DNA of 17,599 nt from an uncultured Actinomycetes bacterium (GCA_937862675.1 CALMEC010000172.1:1-17599); one strand, 5' to 3'. Shown: positions 1 to 6,227, numbered from the stretch's first letter. Notes: generated by a model not told the origin, from the sequence alone. Made by a program: numbers and translations.

Positions 1-2
1 AT

Positions 3-335
3 AGCGTCATGAGCAGCAGCCAGCCCAGGCCGGCGCCACCGGCGGGCAGCACCAGGCTTTTCCAGATGGCGGGGCGGGTTGGCGCCCGGGGCCCGGGCCC
101 CCCGCCGATAACGGTGACGTCGTGGTACGACGGGCGCCTGGTGCTCACCGTCTCCGACGTCGGCGGCGGATTCGATCCCCGAAACGTGCCCGACCGTCCT
201 CCGTCCCGCGTCCACCACCGCGGCCGGGGACTCTGGATCGTCCGGCAGCTCGTCGACCACATGACCGTCCGGAGCTCGGAGGCGGGCACGACGGTGCGCG
301 TCGAGATGACGCACGAACCGCAACTGGGCGCGTAG
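3..335 (+). CDS. RsbW-like HATPase fragment (anti-sigma/serine kinase type), 5' end uncertain
   Basis: This looks like the C-terminal half of a small GHKL (histidine-kinase-like) ATPase of the RsbW/anti-sigma group. Counting from the ATG at 9, the G1 box is VSDVGGGFDP (residues 48-57) and the G2 region is GRGLWIVRQL (72-81), followed by the final beta strand TTVRVEM. The stretch LFQMAGRVGARG (17-28) sits where the family N-box (L-V-T-N-A-V-R-H-G) should be. The conserved Glu and Mg-binding Asn are absent there, so ATP binding may be lost. The ATG at 9 has only eight bases upstream and no visible ribosome site. The frame is open to the window edge, so the gene may start outside. The family assignment is fairly firm; whether it is intact is not known. 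Confidence 0.6.
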   Translation, partial: SVMSSSQPRPAPPAGSTRLFQMAGRVGARGPGPPPITVTSWYDGRLVLTVSDVGGGFDPRNVPDRPPSRVHHRGRGLWIVRQLVDHMTVRSSEAGTTVRVEMTHEPQLGA

Positions 336-376
336 ATGACGGATCGCACACCCGCCCTCGTCCACCGTTGCACCCA

Positions 377-392
377 CGGCCCTGCAGGGCCG
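377..392. terminator. 16-bp perfect palindrome between convergent genes
   Basis: CGGCCCTGCAGGGCCG is a perfect palindrome about 40 bases after the ATPase stop codon. A second palindrome, GGTGAGCTCACC, lies at 421-432. The 277-base gap 336-612 separates convergent genes and shows no coding sequence I can support. These palindromes may work as a bidirectional U-less terminator. A protein-binding site is the alternative. Confidence 0.35.
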
Positions 393-575
393 ACCATCTC
401 GCACACCGCGCCCCGGGACCGGTGAGCTCACCCCTTCGCCGCGGCTGAGCCCGGCCGTCCGGGCCCGGAGGCGACCATCGCGCGCATCCGCTTCGGGAGG
501 CGTCGTGCCCGCGGGACATGGCCCTCTCCCCGTCACCGGGACCCGCGGGATCCGGCGCGCGGATCGGCGGGACGG

Positions 576-595
576 GACGCCGATCAGCCGGCGTC
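576..595 (-). terminator. hairpin downstream of csrA
   Basis: GACGCCG and CGGCGTC form a 7-bp perfect stem around a 6-base loop, about 17 bases after the csrA stop on the minus strand. No U-run follows, as is common in actinobacteria. It is a candidate csrA terminator. Confidence 0.4.
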
Positions 596-612
596 GACCG
601 CGGAGCCGCGTC

Positions 613-846
613 CTACTCGGCGCGGCGCATGGACCACAGCGGCTTGTCGAGCGCCTCCTTGGACGACTCGGCCGCTTCGACGTTCTGCGCCTGGATCTCG
701 ACGAAGACCTCTTTGCGGTACACGGGTACGTCACGCGGGGCCTGGATACCGAGGCGCACCTTCTCCCCCATCACGGAGAGGACGGAGACCTCGATGCTGT
801 CCCCGATCATGATGCTCTGGTTGGCCTTCCTGGTGAGAACCAGCAC
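613..846 (-). CDS. csrA: Carbon storage regulator CsrA
   Basis: CsrA is a small dimeric RNA-binding protein that blocks or stabilises mRNAs by binding GGA motifs near ribosome sites. In flagellated Gram-positives it represses flagellin translation and is antagonised by FliW. The product starts VLVLTRKANQSIMIGD and continues with the typical strand order (IEVSVLSVMGEKVRLGI, APRDVPVYRKEV). The start is GTG at 846, matching the family MLVLTRK start, with AAGGAGG eight bases upstream; the longer upstream frame to 990 is spurious. At 77 residues it is slightly longer than usual (about 60-75), with an extra C-terminal tail ending in WSMRRAE. It lies divergent from the omega-like gene and about 0.8 kb from fliW. 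No flagellin gene is in the window. Confidence 0.95.
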   Translation of the reverse strand: MLVLTRKANQSIMIGDSIEVSVLSVMGEKVRLGIQAPRDVPVYRKEVFVEIQAQNVEAAESSKEALDKPLWSMRRAE

Positions 847-892
847 GGCACCCGCCTCCTTGCCAAATGGCACATGCAGACCCGCTTGCACA

Positions 893-908
893 CGCATAGT
901 ACTATGTG
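893..908. promoter_or_regulatory. AT-rich palindrome between csrA and the omega-like gene
   Basis: CATAGTACTATG at 895-906 is a perfect 12-bp palindrome, extended to 893-908 with one mismatch, in an otherwise GC-rich region. Its symmetry places a TACTAT hexamer, close to a -10 box, on each strand (900-905 plus, 901-896 minus). It could therefore be a shared bidirectional -10 region or an operator controlling both divergent genes. I see no good -35 box on either side. Confidence 0.45.
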
Positions 909-946
909 CAGTGGATTCGCCGCGTCTCCGAACGAGAGGATGATAC

Positions 947-1468
947 ATGCTGCACGGTCGTCGCCTAGACCACGCGCTTTCACATGTCAACGGTTCCCGC
1001 TATGCACTGGTGCACGCGGTGTCGAAGCGGGCCCGCCAGATCACGCTGTGGTTGACGGCCGATCCGGCCGAGCTTCGCGCCGAGGCCGCCCCGCCCCCTG
1101 TGGCGGGCGAGACCATCACGCGCGACCCGGTCGCACTGTCCGAGTCGGAGATCCTGGACGGCGAGGTCATCGTCCGCTGGGACCCGGACGGCCAGGGCGA
1201 CGAGCCGGAGATCCTCGAGTCGCTCGAGACCGATCCGCTCCTCCTGGAGGGCCTCGAGGGCGACGACGACGATGACGACGTCGATCTCGGCGCGGACGTC
1301 GAGGCCGTCACCACGCCGGCGCTCGCCGAGGTCCTGGACAAGGACGCCACGGCCGAGCCGGCCGAGGACGAGGGCGCCGCGACCGCGGACGACGACCGCG
1401 TCGAGGTCTCACTCGAGGAGATCGACGAGGGCGACGACGACGATGAGGCCGAGGGCGAGGACGTCTGA
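947..1468 (+). CDS. rpoZ: Probable RNA polymerase omega subunit with long acidic tail
   Basis: Omega helps assemble and stabilise the RNA polymerase beta' subunit. Residues 8-32 (GSRYALVHAVSKRARQI core) match the omega signature (SRY-LV---AKRARQI), and VALSESEILDGEV (62-74) sits where the family has its V-AL-EI-xG segment. The start ATG at 947 has GAGAGGA six bases upstream. The omega part ends near residue 78. The remaining ~95 residues are an extension in which over 40% are Asp or Glu, with runs DDDDDD and DDDD. Usual omegas are 70-110 residues long, against 173 here. The tail resembles in composition the acidic tail of the Firmicute delta subunit (RpoE), though that similarity is compositional only. 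It is not beside gmk, its common neighbour. Assignment is from motifs alone. Confidence 0.7.
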   Translation: MLHGRRLDHALSHVNGSRYALVHAVSKRARQITLWLTADPAELRAEAAPPPVAGETITRDPVALSESEILDGEVIVRWDPDGQGDEPEILESLETDPLLLEGLEGDDDDDDVDLGADVEAVTTPALAEVLDKDATAEPAEDEGAATADDDRVEVSLEEIDEGDDDDEAEGEDV

Positions 1469-1476
1469 CAGAACCG

Positions 1477-1504
1477 CCGCGCGGGGCCGGGAGGCCCTGC
1501 GCGG
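1477..1504 (+). terminator. Strong hairpin terminator after the omega-like gene
   Basis: CCGCGCGGGGCC (1477-1488) pairs with GGCCCTGCGCGG (1493-1504). The stem is 12 bp with a single G-U pair and a GGGA loop, nine bases after the stop codon. There is no U tract. The remaining sequence to 1669, before the end of fliW, contains only short GC palindromes and no gene I can support. Confidence 0.6.
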
Positions 1505-1669
1505 GACCCTCGATCGGGGCCGCGTCCCGGCGAGGGGGCCCCTCCCCGGATCCGGTGAGACCCTCGGTGGCTTCGCCTCGCGCAGACGCCGCATCGGCGG
1601 CATGAGCACGTCCTCCTCACGACGGCGCCACACGTGCCGCATCCACGGAGAGCCTCCGGCGGAAGCGGG

Positions 1670-2152
1670 CTACGGCAGGTCGCAGAGGCGATGGCGCGCG
1701 TCGTACAGCGCGCCGTTTCGCAGCATGATCTGACGAGCCGTCAGCACGTCGCGGCGCACCATGAGCGGCGCGCGCATGTTGGCCGTGAGCTCGTTCGTCT
1801 CGCGCGAGACCGTCACGATCGCGTAGAGCGCGATGTCCTCGAACGACGAGACGCCGATGAGATCGGCGTCCGCATCGTGGATGTCGGGTGCGTAGTCGGG
1901 GTCGGCACTCCAGACGTCGGTCACGAGGAAGGTGTGGAAGGGTGCCTCCAGTGCCTGGAGCCACTGCATGTCCGGATCGACGCGCCCGGACTGGTGGTAG
2001 GGCAGGAGCGCGTAGCGGCGGCACCCGGGGAACCCGGCGATCGCCTCGCGGAACTCGAGGATCTGGTCGTGACCGATGTCGACGTGGCCCAGAAGCGGGG
2101 ACTCCACGGTCGTACCGACCTTGCGCCACGGACCCTGTACAACGTTGAGCAA
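1670..2152 (-). CDS. fliW: Flagellar assembly factor FliW (CsrA antagonist)
   Basis: FliW binds CsrA non-competitively and relieves its repression of flagellin translation; free flagellin in turn sequesters FliW. The 160-residue product has the family pattern: an N-terminal strand region, then REAIAGFPGCRRYALLPY, MQWLQALEAPFHTFLVTD, a DYAPDI segment, IVTVSRETNELTANMRAPLMV, and a C-terminal ARQIMLRNG. The start is TTG at 2152, with GGAGG five bases upstream; no ATG or GTG fits as well. Length is normal for the family. Its closeness to csrA implies a functional pair acting on flagellar genes outside the window. Confidence 0.93.
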   Translation of the reverse strand: MLNVVQGPWRKVGTTVESPLLGHVDIGHDQILEFREAIAGFPGCRRYALLPYHQSGRVDPDMQWLQALEAPFHTFLVTDVWSADPDYAPDIHDADADLIGVSSFEDIALYAIVTVSRETNELTANMRAPLMVRRDVLTARQIMLRNGALYDARHRLCDLP

Positions 2153-2183
2153 ACGCTCCTCCAGCGTGTCATCCGACTGACAT

Positions 2184-2200
2184 CATCCACGGGGTGGATG
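2184..2200 (-). promoter_or_regulatory. Hairpin in the fliW leader
   Basis: CATCCAC and GTGGATG form a 7-bp perfect stem with a 3-base loop about 32 bases upstream of the fliW start. On the fliW RNA it carries a GGA in the stem, and the ribosome site contains overlapping GGA motifs (GGAGGA). This would suit CsrA control of fliW, which is inference only. Confidence 0.3.
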
Positions 2201-2202
2201 GA

Positions 2203-2239
2203 CCTTCCCTGTCATCGGTTCGGATGCCCGCCGACTTGA
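2203..2239 (-). promoter_or_regulatory. Candidate flagellar-type (sigma-28) promoter and/or CsrA site for fliW
   Basis: Reading the minus strand, TCAA (2239-2236) lies 16 bases from ACCGATGA (2219-2212), close to the sigma-28 pattern TAAA-N15-GCCGATAA. Overlapping it, ACAGGGAAGG (2212-2203) resembles the CsrA binding consensus ACARGGAUGU. Both cannot act as proposed: if the sigma-28 promoter is used, RNA would start near 2205 and exclude most of the CsrA-like site. Confidence 0.3.
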
Positions 2240-2291
2240 GTCCGGGGACACCCGACGATCGGTCCCGGATCGACGCCCGGAGCGTCCTGCC

Positions 2292-3287
2292 GTGACCCGA
2301 CGCCTCACCGTCGCCGACCTCTCCCGCCCGCTCGCGGACGTCGCCGCCACGACGGTCGAGATGCAGCGTGGCGACGACGACGAGGCCGTCCTCGCCACCC
2401 TCCAGCTCTCGGCCGCCGCGGCGCACTCCCGGGCATACGCGGCGTGGGCGTGGACGGGCGCCGACACGGACGGCGTCCCCGCCCTCCTTCTGCCGATGGC
2501 GGCGCTCGACGTCACCCGGTTCTCGCCGCCGGGTCCCCTGCGCGTGCTCCTCCGCGCCGTCGATGCCGCAGCCCAGGCCGGTGCCCCGGTCGACGGTCTG
2601 CGGACCTTCGACTGGAACGGGATGGCGGGGCTCGTGGCGCCCGGGGCGGATCCCGCGCTCCTTCCGCTGGCCTGGAGCGAGGCGCATCCCGTGCCCACGC
2701 GCACCGACAGCGCGGCCGTCCCGTCCGGGATGCCCGTCGACTCGGGCATCCCGATCGTGCTGAACGCACCGCGGTCGCCGGCGCGCACGGGTCTGGGAGA
2801 GCTCTCGCGACGGTTGCGCACCCATCCCCTCCGCTTCGTGCACGTCCTCTGGGAGCAGGGATGGCGGCTGGACGAGGACGCCTACCCGGATGACGTGCTG
2901 GAGTCCCTGCGCCACCGCGGCTTCGAAGGGCCGCCACTGCCCGCGGACGAGCCGAGCCGGTCGATCGACGACGACCCGGACCCGCGGAGGCGCATCGGTC
3001 GCCGGCTTGTCCGCCGCCTGCTCCACAAGGGGAAGATCGGCTCGGGCTACCACACCGCCTTCGACCACATCGCCCACGGTGTCGCCCCCAACGACCGGGC
3101 CGAGGCATACCGGGTCGGGGAGGCGCTCGTGCGCGCCGGGCTCCTGGGCGAGAAGCCCAGTGTCGGACAGCGGCACGTCTATCTCCGGCGTGAGGCGCTC
3201 GCCGACATCCATGCGTTCATCGCCACCGGGGAGACCCGGGATCCCGAGCTGGCCGCACTGTGGACGGTCTCGTTCGGAGCCGGCTAG
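2292..3287 (+). CDS. Uncharacterised protein with winged-helix-like C terminus
   Basis: I do not recognise this 331-residue protein. The N-terminal half (1-160) is Ala/Leu-rich with no signal peptide or membrane segment. Segment 168-212 is a basic/aromatic helix region. After an acidic linker (RSIDDDPDP, 223-231), residues 238-311 look like a winged helix: a basic helix, then YHTAFDHIAHG, RAEAYRVGEALVRAGLLGEKPS, and a hairpin QRHVYL followed by ALADIHAFI. The pattern 'helix, helix, GLL-K-S-GQRHVYL wing' is usual for DNA- or protein-binding wHTH domains, but function is unknown. The start is GTG at 2292 with a weak CGGAG about nine bases upstream; it is uncertain. The gene ends in a TAG that abuts repeat element A. 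Confidence 0.75.
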   Translation: MTRRLTVADLSRPLADVAATTVEMQRGDDDEAVLATLQLSAAAAHSRAYAAWAWTGADTDGVPALLLPMAALDVTRFSPPGPLRVLLRAVDAAAQAGAPVDGLRTFDWNGMAGLVAPGADPALLPLAWSEAHPVPTRTDSAAVPSGMPVDSGIPIVLNAPRSPARTGLGELSRRLRTHPLRFVHVLWEQGWRLDEDAYPDDVLESLRHRGFEGPPLPADEPSRSIDDDPDPRRRIGRRLVRRLLHKGKIGSGYHTAFDHIAHGVAPNDRAEAYRVGEALVRAGLLGEKPSVGQRHVYLRREALADIHAFIATGETRDPELAALWTVSFGAG

Positions 3288-3472
3288 ATGGTTGATTCCA
3301 CGGAGGCGCGGATGTGGGGCGCGTCACCGGGGATGCGTGACAGCGCCGGACGACGAAGGGCATGCTGGTCTGCCTGTTCGAGTCGCCCGGTGGCTGATCA
3401 GGGCGGGCGGGGGGATCGGCGGCGTATCCGCACCGGCGGGGGCACGCACAACGCCACGATATCCGTGGAACC
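3288..3472. repeat. Intergenic repeat element, copy A
   Basis: This element of about 185 bases starts directly after the TAG stop of the preceding gene with ATGGTTGATTCCACGG and ends with ATCCGTGGAACC. It aligns along its whole length with copy B at 9855-10064. Shared blocks include GGATGTGGGGCGCGTCACCG, the GGGCATGC region, CGGTGGCT, GGGGGGATCGG and GGCGTATCCGC. Compared with B it lacks an internal block of about 30 bases but has about 9 extra bases near 3376-3387. Its ends are imperfect inverted repeats (ATTCCAC / GTGGAA). It contains no ORF I would call. Confidence 0.75.
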
Positions 3473-3510
3473 GCTCGTCTCGGCCTCCGCGCTCTATCCT
3501 TCGCCCCCGC

Positions 3511-3540
3511 GTGACCGTTCACGCTCCGGCGACGTAGAAC
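3511..3540 (+). promoter_or_regulatory. Candidate promoter for the ECF sigma operon
   Basis: GTGACC (3511-3516) and TAGAAC (3535-3540), separated by 18 bases, resemble -35 and -10 boxes and would give a leader of about 20 bases. A GGAACC (3467-3472), an ECF-type -35 motif, also lies upstream at the end of repeat A without a convincing -10 partner. Both are weak. Confidence 0.25.
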
Positions 3541-3566
3541 CCATATGACGCGTCCCGTCATCATCC

Positions 3567-4076
3567 ATGGCCCGCACCGACGACACCGGTCCCAGTTTCG
3601 CCGAGACCGCCCAGGCACACCTGGACGGCGTCCACCGCTACCTGGTGCAGATGGTGCGCGATCCGCACCTGGCCGAGGACCTCGCGTCCGAGACGTTCGA
3701 GCGCGCGTTCCGGCGCTGGGGTTCGTACGACCCGCGACAGGGTCCGCCGCTGCCGTGGCTCATCACGATCGCACGCAACATCGCGCTGGACCACTTCCGC
3801 AGCGAGCGGCGGCGGCGGACCCGCGAGGACCGCTACAGCGCCATGCGCCCCACGTCCGCCGAGGACCGGACGGCGGAGGACACCGGTCTTCCGCCTCACA
3901 TGGCCGCCGCGCTCGCCGGACTGTCGGACGTCGAACGGGAGATCGTCGCGCTGCGCGTCCTTCTGGACGTCGACGGCGCGACGACCGCGCGACTGGTCGG
4001 TGTGTCGCCCTCGGCCTGTTCCACCCATCTTCACCGGGCCATGGCCAAGCTCCGGAAGGAGCTCTCACGTGACTGA
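3567..4076 (+). CDS. ECF-type RNA polymerase sigma factor
   Basis: This 169-residue sigma-70 family protein is of the extracytoplasmic-function type, with only regions 2 and 4. Region 2 spans about residues 20-84: HLAEDLASETFERAFRRW, then PLPWLITIARNIALDHFRSE, the -10 recognition helix. Region 4 spans about 112-166: LSDVEREIVALRVLLDVDG, then the helix-turn-helix VGVSPSACSTHLHRAMAKLR that binds the -35 element. The ATG at 3567 has no clear ribosome site. The stop overlaps the start of the next gene by eight bases, which is typical for a sigma/anti-sigma pair under translational coupling. The stimulus sensed cannot be told from sequence. Confidence 0.93.
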   Translation: MARTDDTGPSFAETAQAHLDGVHRYLVQMVRDPHLAEDLASETFERAFRRWGSYDPRQGPPLPWLITIARNIALDHFRSERRRRTREDRYSAMRPTSAEDRTAEDTGLPPHMAAALAGLSDVEREIVALRVLLDVDGATTARLVGVSPSACSTHLHRAMAKLRKELSRD

Positions 4077-4806
4077 CGGAATCGGCCCGGAACGCCTGGA
4101 CGGACTGTTCGACGGCCGCACGGCCGCCGAGACCGACGAGGAGCGCGACCTGCTGCGCGTGGCCGCGGAGCTGCGCGCCGCGGCGCCCCCCGCCCCGGAC
4201 CGCCTGCGCGAGCGGGTCGCCGCACTGGGGGAGCCCGAACCCGGACCCGCTCCCGCGCGCCGACGGCGGTGGACGCCCCGGTGGCGGTTCGCGGCACCCG
4301 CAGTCGCCGGGATCGTCGCGGTCATCGTCGCCACCGTCGTCATCGTCCCGCGGAACGGAGGATCGGGAGACGACTCCGCGAGCGCCTCGAAGACGGCCAC
4401 GTTCGAGTCCGCCCCACGGGGATCCGGCCCCGTCGCCCCGATGGCGGAGGACGCCACCTCCGCACCCGAGGCGGGCCGGGCCGCCGACGCCGCCTCCGAG
4501 TCGGCCGTGCCGACATACACGAGGACACCGGACCGGCCCGCGGTGGAGGGGGTCGTCCGGTCGGGATCCCTGGAGGACGCGCACGACGCCGTGCAGCGGA
4601 TGATCGCGGCGGCGGGCGGGACGATGACGCGACAGGCCGGCGACGCGAGCTCCCGAACCATCACGGTGGATCTCTCGCACGCCGACCGCCCGGTGCTCAT
4701 CGGCGCGCTCACCGCGTTCGACGGAGTGGACTTCGACGACACCGCGCTCCGCGACGCACTGAGCGGCGGGGACGTCGTCGTGATCCGCATCCGCACCGGG
4801 GGCTGA
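4069..4806 (+). CDS. Membrane anti-sigma factor, cognate of the ECF sigma
   Basis: This 245-residue single-pass protein probably holds the ECF sigma inactive at the membrane. Residues 1-52 form a short acidic/helical cytoplasmic domain (LDGLFDGRTAAETDEERDLL) like an anti-sigma domain, but without the zinc motif HxxxCxxC. A basic stretch (ARRRRWTPRWR, 63-73) precedes one membrane helix (about 74-93). An Ala/Ser/Pro-rich linker leads to an extracytoplasmic domain (about 165-243; VRSGSLEDAHDAVQRMIAAAGG...) resembling the DUF4349-type fold. The start is GTG at 4069 with AAGGAG upstream inside the sigma gene. Role is inferred from overlap and topology. Confidence 0.8.
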   Translation: MTDGIGPERLDGLFDGRTAAETDEERDLLRVAAELRAAAPPAPDRLRERVAALGEPEPGPAPARRRRWTPRWRFAAPAVAGIVAVIVATVVIVPRNGGSGDDSASASKTATFESAPRGSGPVAPMAEDATSAPEAGRAADAASESAVPTYTRTPDRPAVEGVVRSGSLEDAHDAVQRMIAAAGGTMTRQAGDASSRTITVDLSHADRPVLIGALTAFDGVDFDDTALRDALSGGDVVVIRIRTGG

Positions 4807-4809
4807 CAC

Positions 4810-4821
4810 CCCGGTACCGGG
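4810..4821. terminator. Palindrome after the anti-sigma gene
   Basis: CCCGGTACCGGG is a perfect 12-bp palindrome three bases after the stop codon, in the convergent gap 4807-4977. It is a possible terminator, weak because it has no loop or U-run. Confidence 0.25.
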
Positions 4822-4938
4822 CACCAGAGATGGCACCCACGAGGCGATGACGTCGGATCGCCTGCACGGCGCGCCTGCCCCGCAGCCGGCGAGCCATACG
4901 TCGCCTGCCAGCCCCCGAGGTGACCGGCACCCGGCACA

Positions 4939-4957
4939 CGCGGGCGGCAGACCCGCG
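4939..4957 (-). terminator. Hairpin at the end of the eno-side operon
   Basis: CGCGGG and CCCGCG form a 6-bp stem with a 7-base loop about 20 bases beyond the stop of the last minus-strand gene. It is a plausible terminator for the operon that ends here. Confidence 0.35.
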
Positions 4958-4977
4958 CATCCGGCCCTCCGGTCAGG

Positions 4978-5193
4978 TCAGGGTTCGACCTGCGTCACGG
5001 TCACGAGCGGGATCTCCTGGCTCTGGGTGACCATCTCCGACGCACCCGGTCCTCCCCGCCCCCGGTATCCGAGGACGATGCCGACCAGGAATGCGAGGGC
5101 GCAGAGCGCGATCGCGAGACCGAGGGTGATCCGGTGCTTGCGGGTCGTCCGCCGGACCGCAGGACGTCCCCGAGGGGGTGTGGTGTCGTTCAT
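4978..5193 (-). CDS. Small single-pass membrane protein, unknown
   Basis: This 71-residue protein has a basic cytoplasmic N terminus (RGRPAVRRTTRKHR), one strong membrane helix (about residues 23-43, GLAIALCALAFLVGIVLGY) and a short exterior tail ending LVTVTQVEP. It is preceded by an ATGA overlap with the upstream gene (the A of its ATG lies in the CTA codon), so it is translationally coupled. I do not recognise a family. As it ends a run with ftsB and DUF501, a role at the envelope or division site is possible but unproven. Confidence 0.7.
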   Translation of the reverse strand: MNDTTPPRGRPAVRRTTRKHRITLGLAIALCALAFLVGIVLGYRGRGGPGASEMVTQSQEIPLVTVTQVEP

Positions 5194-5504
5194 AGGAGTG
5201 CCGCGTCCTTCGCGTTGCGCATGAACCGGGCGAATGCCGCGTCGGTGGTGATCGCGCCGTCGTGGGCCTCGGGCACCCTCGGGGCCACGTCCACGGAGAG
5301 CGGCAGCGCCCAGTCGGCCGCGTCCGTGTAGACCTCGGCCAGCTCGTCCAGGGTGAAGTCGCGTCCCAGTCGCCGGCGGAGCTCCACCTGGATCGCGTCG
5401 ACCACCCGCAGGCACGCCGTACGGCGTTCCGGGGGCAATGCCGCGAGACGCTCCGGCCCCTGTTGCCAGTCGAACCCCGCCGCGAGGGCACGCGCGCTCA
5501 CCAT
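5190..5504 (-). CDS. Conserved-looking small protein, unknown
   Basis: This 104-residue soluble protein starts MVSARALAAGFDW; a helix-rich middle (ERRTACLRVVDAIQVELRRRLGRDFTLDELAEVYTDAADW) is followed by LPLSVDVAPRVPEAHDG and FARFMRNAKD. The ATG at 5504 shares one base with the TGA of the DUF501 gene (TGATG) and has GAGGGGG upstream. Its stop overlaps the next start by four bases. I know no family for it. The tight coupling on both sides supports it being real. Confidence 0.72.
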   Translation of the reverse strand: MVSARALAAGFDWQQGPERLAALPPERRTACLRVVDAIQVELRRRLGRDFTLDELAEVYTDAADWALPLSVDVAPRVPEAHDGAITTDAAFARFMRNAKDAALL

Positions 5505-5998
5505 CACTCGACCCCCTCGACGGAGCACACGTGGGCGGGCCAGTCGAGGTCGATCCGCTCCAGGATCCAGTCGCCGACCGGGTTGCCACCGCTCGCGAGT
5601 GCGAACGCCAGGTGGGCGTGGAGGCACTTGACGCGGTCCGGATCCGCGACACCCCCGACGTTGTGTCCCGCGTGGACGGCGCGATGGGCCGCATGGGCGG
5701 CGTTCACATGCTCGCGCATCACGAGATCATCCTCGATCGCCCGGACGCCGCCCGCGGCCTCCAGGCGGCTCACCGCCCGGTGCACCACCCGGCAGACGAG
5801 CCAGTGGCGCGTCGGGAACGGACGTCCGTGCAGATCGACCGGGTCGTTCTCGAGCACGGCCGGGTCACCCATCGGGCAGCGCACCGCGATCCGGTAGTCG
5901 GTGAACGGCTCACGCCCCAGCAGGCGGCGGACGACCTCACGATCCCGGGGGGTCGGCGATCCACTCCCAGATGTCCCCGGTGCCCGACTCGGCGTCAA
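5504..5998 (-). CDS. DUF501 family protein
   Basis: This is the actinobacterial DUF501 protein of unknown biochemical role, usually found next to the FtsB-like gene and eno, as here. Matching features are DREVVRRLLGREP, YRIAVRCPMGDPAVLEN, GRPFPTRHWLVCR, VSRLEAAGGVR, HNVGGVADPDRVKCLHAHLA and NPVGDWIL. Several Cys and His (RCPMGDP, VKCLHAH) are typical and hint at metal binding, which is inference. The only in-frame start before the conserved block is TTG at 5998. This gives a 62-base overlap with the FtsB gene and no clear ribosome site, so the true start is uncertain by up to about 20 residues. Confidence 0.88.
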   Translation of the reverse strand: MTPSRAPGTSGSGSPTPRDREVVRRLLGREPFTDYRIAVRCPMGDPAVLENDPVDLHGRPFPTRHWLVCRVVHRAVSRLEAAGGVRAIEDDLVMREHVNAAHAAHRAVHAGHNVGGVADPDRVKCLHAHLAFALASGGNPVGDWILERIDLDWPAHVCSVEGVE

Positions 5999-6227
5999 GA
6001 CCCGTCACCCGGAAGGGGATCTCGCCCGGCTTCATGTAGCCCAGCTGCCGCGCACGCGCCTCGCGCACCGCGGGGTTCGTGATCTCGCTGATGCGGGCCC
6101 GCGCCTGGTCGCGCTGCGCGATCAGGCCCTGCAGGGCGATCTCCTGGGAGTGGAGCTCGGCCTGGCGCGATCGGTAGGCGCGCAGGGGCCCCACGTACGC
6201 CACCACGAGGGCGACGATCATGAACAT
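5937..6227 (-). CDS. ftsB: Septum formation initiator, FtsB/DivIC family
   Basis: A small bitopic division protein that links the FtsQ/DivIB and FtsL partners at the septum. It has one membrane helix (MFMIVALVVAYVGPL), then a coiled coil (YRSRQAELHSQEIALQGLIAQRDQARARISEI), then the family pattern REARARQLGYMKPGEIPFRV and a C-terminal Trp region. From the ATG at 6227 the protein has 96 residues, but the reading frame upstream (to about 6260: LPARAVKRLFL) looks like the genuine basic N terminus. No ATG, GTG or TTG exists there; a CTG at 6260 with GAAGGG eight bases before it is the best alternative start. It sits 127 bases after eno. Confidence 0.88.
   Translation of the reverse strand: MFMIVALVVAYVGPLRAYRSRQAELHSQEIALQGLIAQRDQARARISEITNPAVREARARQLGYMKPGEIPFRVTGLDAESGTGDIWEWIADPPGS

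Noticed and set aside
508..550. Two copies of CCCGCGGGA in the gap before csrA
   Set aside because: Short self-complementary GC words are expected by chance at this base composition.
613..990. Long csrA frame starting at 990
   Set aside because: The family start MLVLTRK corresponds to GTG at 846, which has a strong ribosome site; the extra 48 codons run through the promoter region.
1260..1445. GAC/GAT trinucleotide runs as a microsatellite
   Set aside because: They encode the Asp runs of the acidic tail with mixed codons; no evidence of slippage beyond that.
4975..4995. GGTTCGACC, like a tRNA T-loop
   Set aside because: It encodes the last residues of the small membrane protein, and no cloverleaf arms are found around it.
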